From: OLB9 sp041392785
GTDB taxonomy: Bacteria; Bacteroidota; Bacteroidia; Chitinophagales; Saprospiraceae
NCBI GenBank assembly: GCA_041392785.1
Contig: JAWKLK010000002.1
Span: 186,001-250,000 of the forward strand
Reading direction: 5' to 3'
Length of the DNA stretch: 64,000 nucleotides
Shown: in pieces, positions 63,548-64,000 of the stretch
How the letters are laid out: the number at the start of each line of letters is the position of its first letter
Numbering within the stretch: position 1 is the first letter of the stretch
Translations under genes and position numbers: made by a program
The notes under the pieces: model-generated
Databases searched by the model: none
What the model was told of the DNA's origin: nothing
The model's input: only the letters and a program-made list of their open reading frames with translations

Positions 63548-64000
63548 TTATTCCTTTACCACAAAGTTGATCATTCGCCCAGGAACCACTATTACTTTTT
63601 GAATCTCCTTGCCCTCCACGTACTTTAAAACCCTGTCTGAAGACATGGCCAGATGTTGAATATCATTTTTTGACATGCCTTTAGGCACTTCCATGATATC
63701 GCGCTTCTTACCATTGACGCAGATAGGATATTCGTCATGTTCTTCTTCTACGGCAGCAGGATCAAAAACAGGATAAGCAGCATTGTGCACCGATGTAGTA
63801 TGACCACATAATTGCCACAATTCTTCAGTTACATAAGGTGCAAATGGTGCTAATAATACATTTAATGGCTCAAGAATGGCTCTAGATCGAGTGTTTAAGC
63901 GCTTTAGTTCGTTAACACACATCATAAATGCACTGATACAAGTGTTAAATGAAAAGCGTTCGATATCGTCGCTGACTTTTTTAATGGTAGTATGCAGTAC
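63548..64000 (-). CDS. leuS: Leucyl-tRNA synthetase, C-terminal part
   Basis: Partial: the 5' part lies beyond the right edge, and the frame is open from 64000 to the stop at 63548 (about 150 codons). It contains the anticodon-binding helical domain (ELKRLNTRSRAILEPLNVLLAPFAPYVTEELWQLCG) and the C-terminal tail domain of LeuRS (KRDIMEVPKGMSKNDIQHLAMSS ... VPGRMINFVV). Charges tRNA-Leu with leucine. Confidence 0.95.
   Translation of the reverse strand, partial: VLHTTIKKVSDDIERFSFNTCISAFMMCVNELKRLNTRSRAILEPLNVLLAPFAPYVTEELWQLCGHTTSVHNAAYPVFDPAAVEEEHDEYPICVNGKKRDIMEVPKGMSKNDIQHLAMSSDRVLKYVEGKEIQKVIVVPGRMINFVVKE

Overview
The window looks like a chromosomal contig from a Bacteroidota bacterium, most likely of the Saprospiria type. 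The evidence is the type IX secretion regulator PorX, a giant SdrD_B-repeat protein ending in a type IX sorting domain, DUF5723/DUF3570/DUF4266 families, a TonB receptor with a BtuG-like lipoprotein, and AT-rich intergenic DNA carrying the Bacteroidota -7 promoter motif TAnnTTTG. The lineage below phylum is inferred from gene content only. Several genes carry frameshifts (adhesin, NmrA-like gene, IS30 transposase) that look at least partly like assembly error.

Left third (1-22.8 kb): a solute:sodium symporter cut by the window edge, a DPE2-type 4-alpha-glucanotransferase, porX, an unknown lipoprotein with a DUF5723 barrel, then one roughly 10.8 kb reverse-strand gene for a ~3,600-residue secreted adhesin. 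The adhesin has ten near-identical 342-bp repeats and is broken into four reading frames. A 2.3-kb patch (19.8-22.2 kb) follows. It holds a small family of short elements with terminal inverted repeats, an orphan lipoprotein and a YoeB-type toxin-antitoxin pair whose toxin has an in-frame stop.

Middle (22-48 kb): coaE with a penicillin-acylase-family enzyme; a tightly packed thioredoxin-ApbE-DUF4266-DUF3570 operon; a VOC/transglutaminase-like fusion; an NmrA-like/SnoaL-like pair facing an HxlR regulator; a three-gene Dam methylase-DGQHR-unknown cassette resembling a modification or defence island beside a decayed IS3-type element; a TetR-controlled TolC-MFP-RND efflux operon; and a peptidase-less ABC-HlyD-TolC type I secretion operon.

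Right third (48-64 kb): a complete type II-C CRISPR-Cas locus. The 46-nt repeats (24 regular) continue at one end into four 103-nt enlarged repeats carrying the same 57-nt insertion, plus a fifth truncated one. The reverse-strand operon is cas9 (1,642 aa) - nucleotidyltransferase - cas1 - cas2. A tracrRNA lies upstream of cas9 on the opposite strand. The nucleotidyltransferase inside the cas operon and the two repeat classes are the most unusual things here. A cobalamin riboswitch, a BtuB-like receptor and a BtuG-like lipoprotein follow, the latter two separated by a damaged IS30 insertion. The window ends with an exonuclease/GIY-YIG nuclease and the 3' end of leuS.
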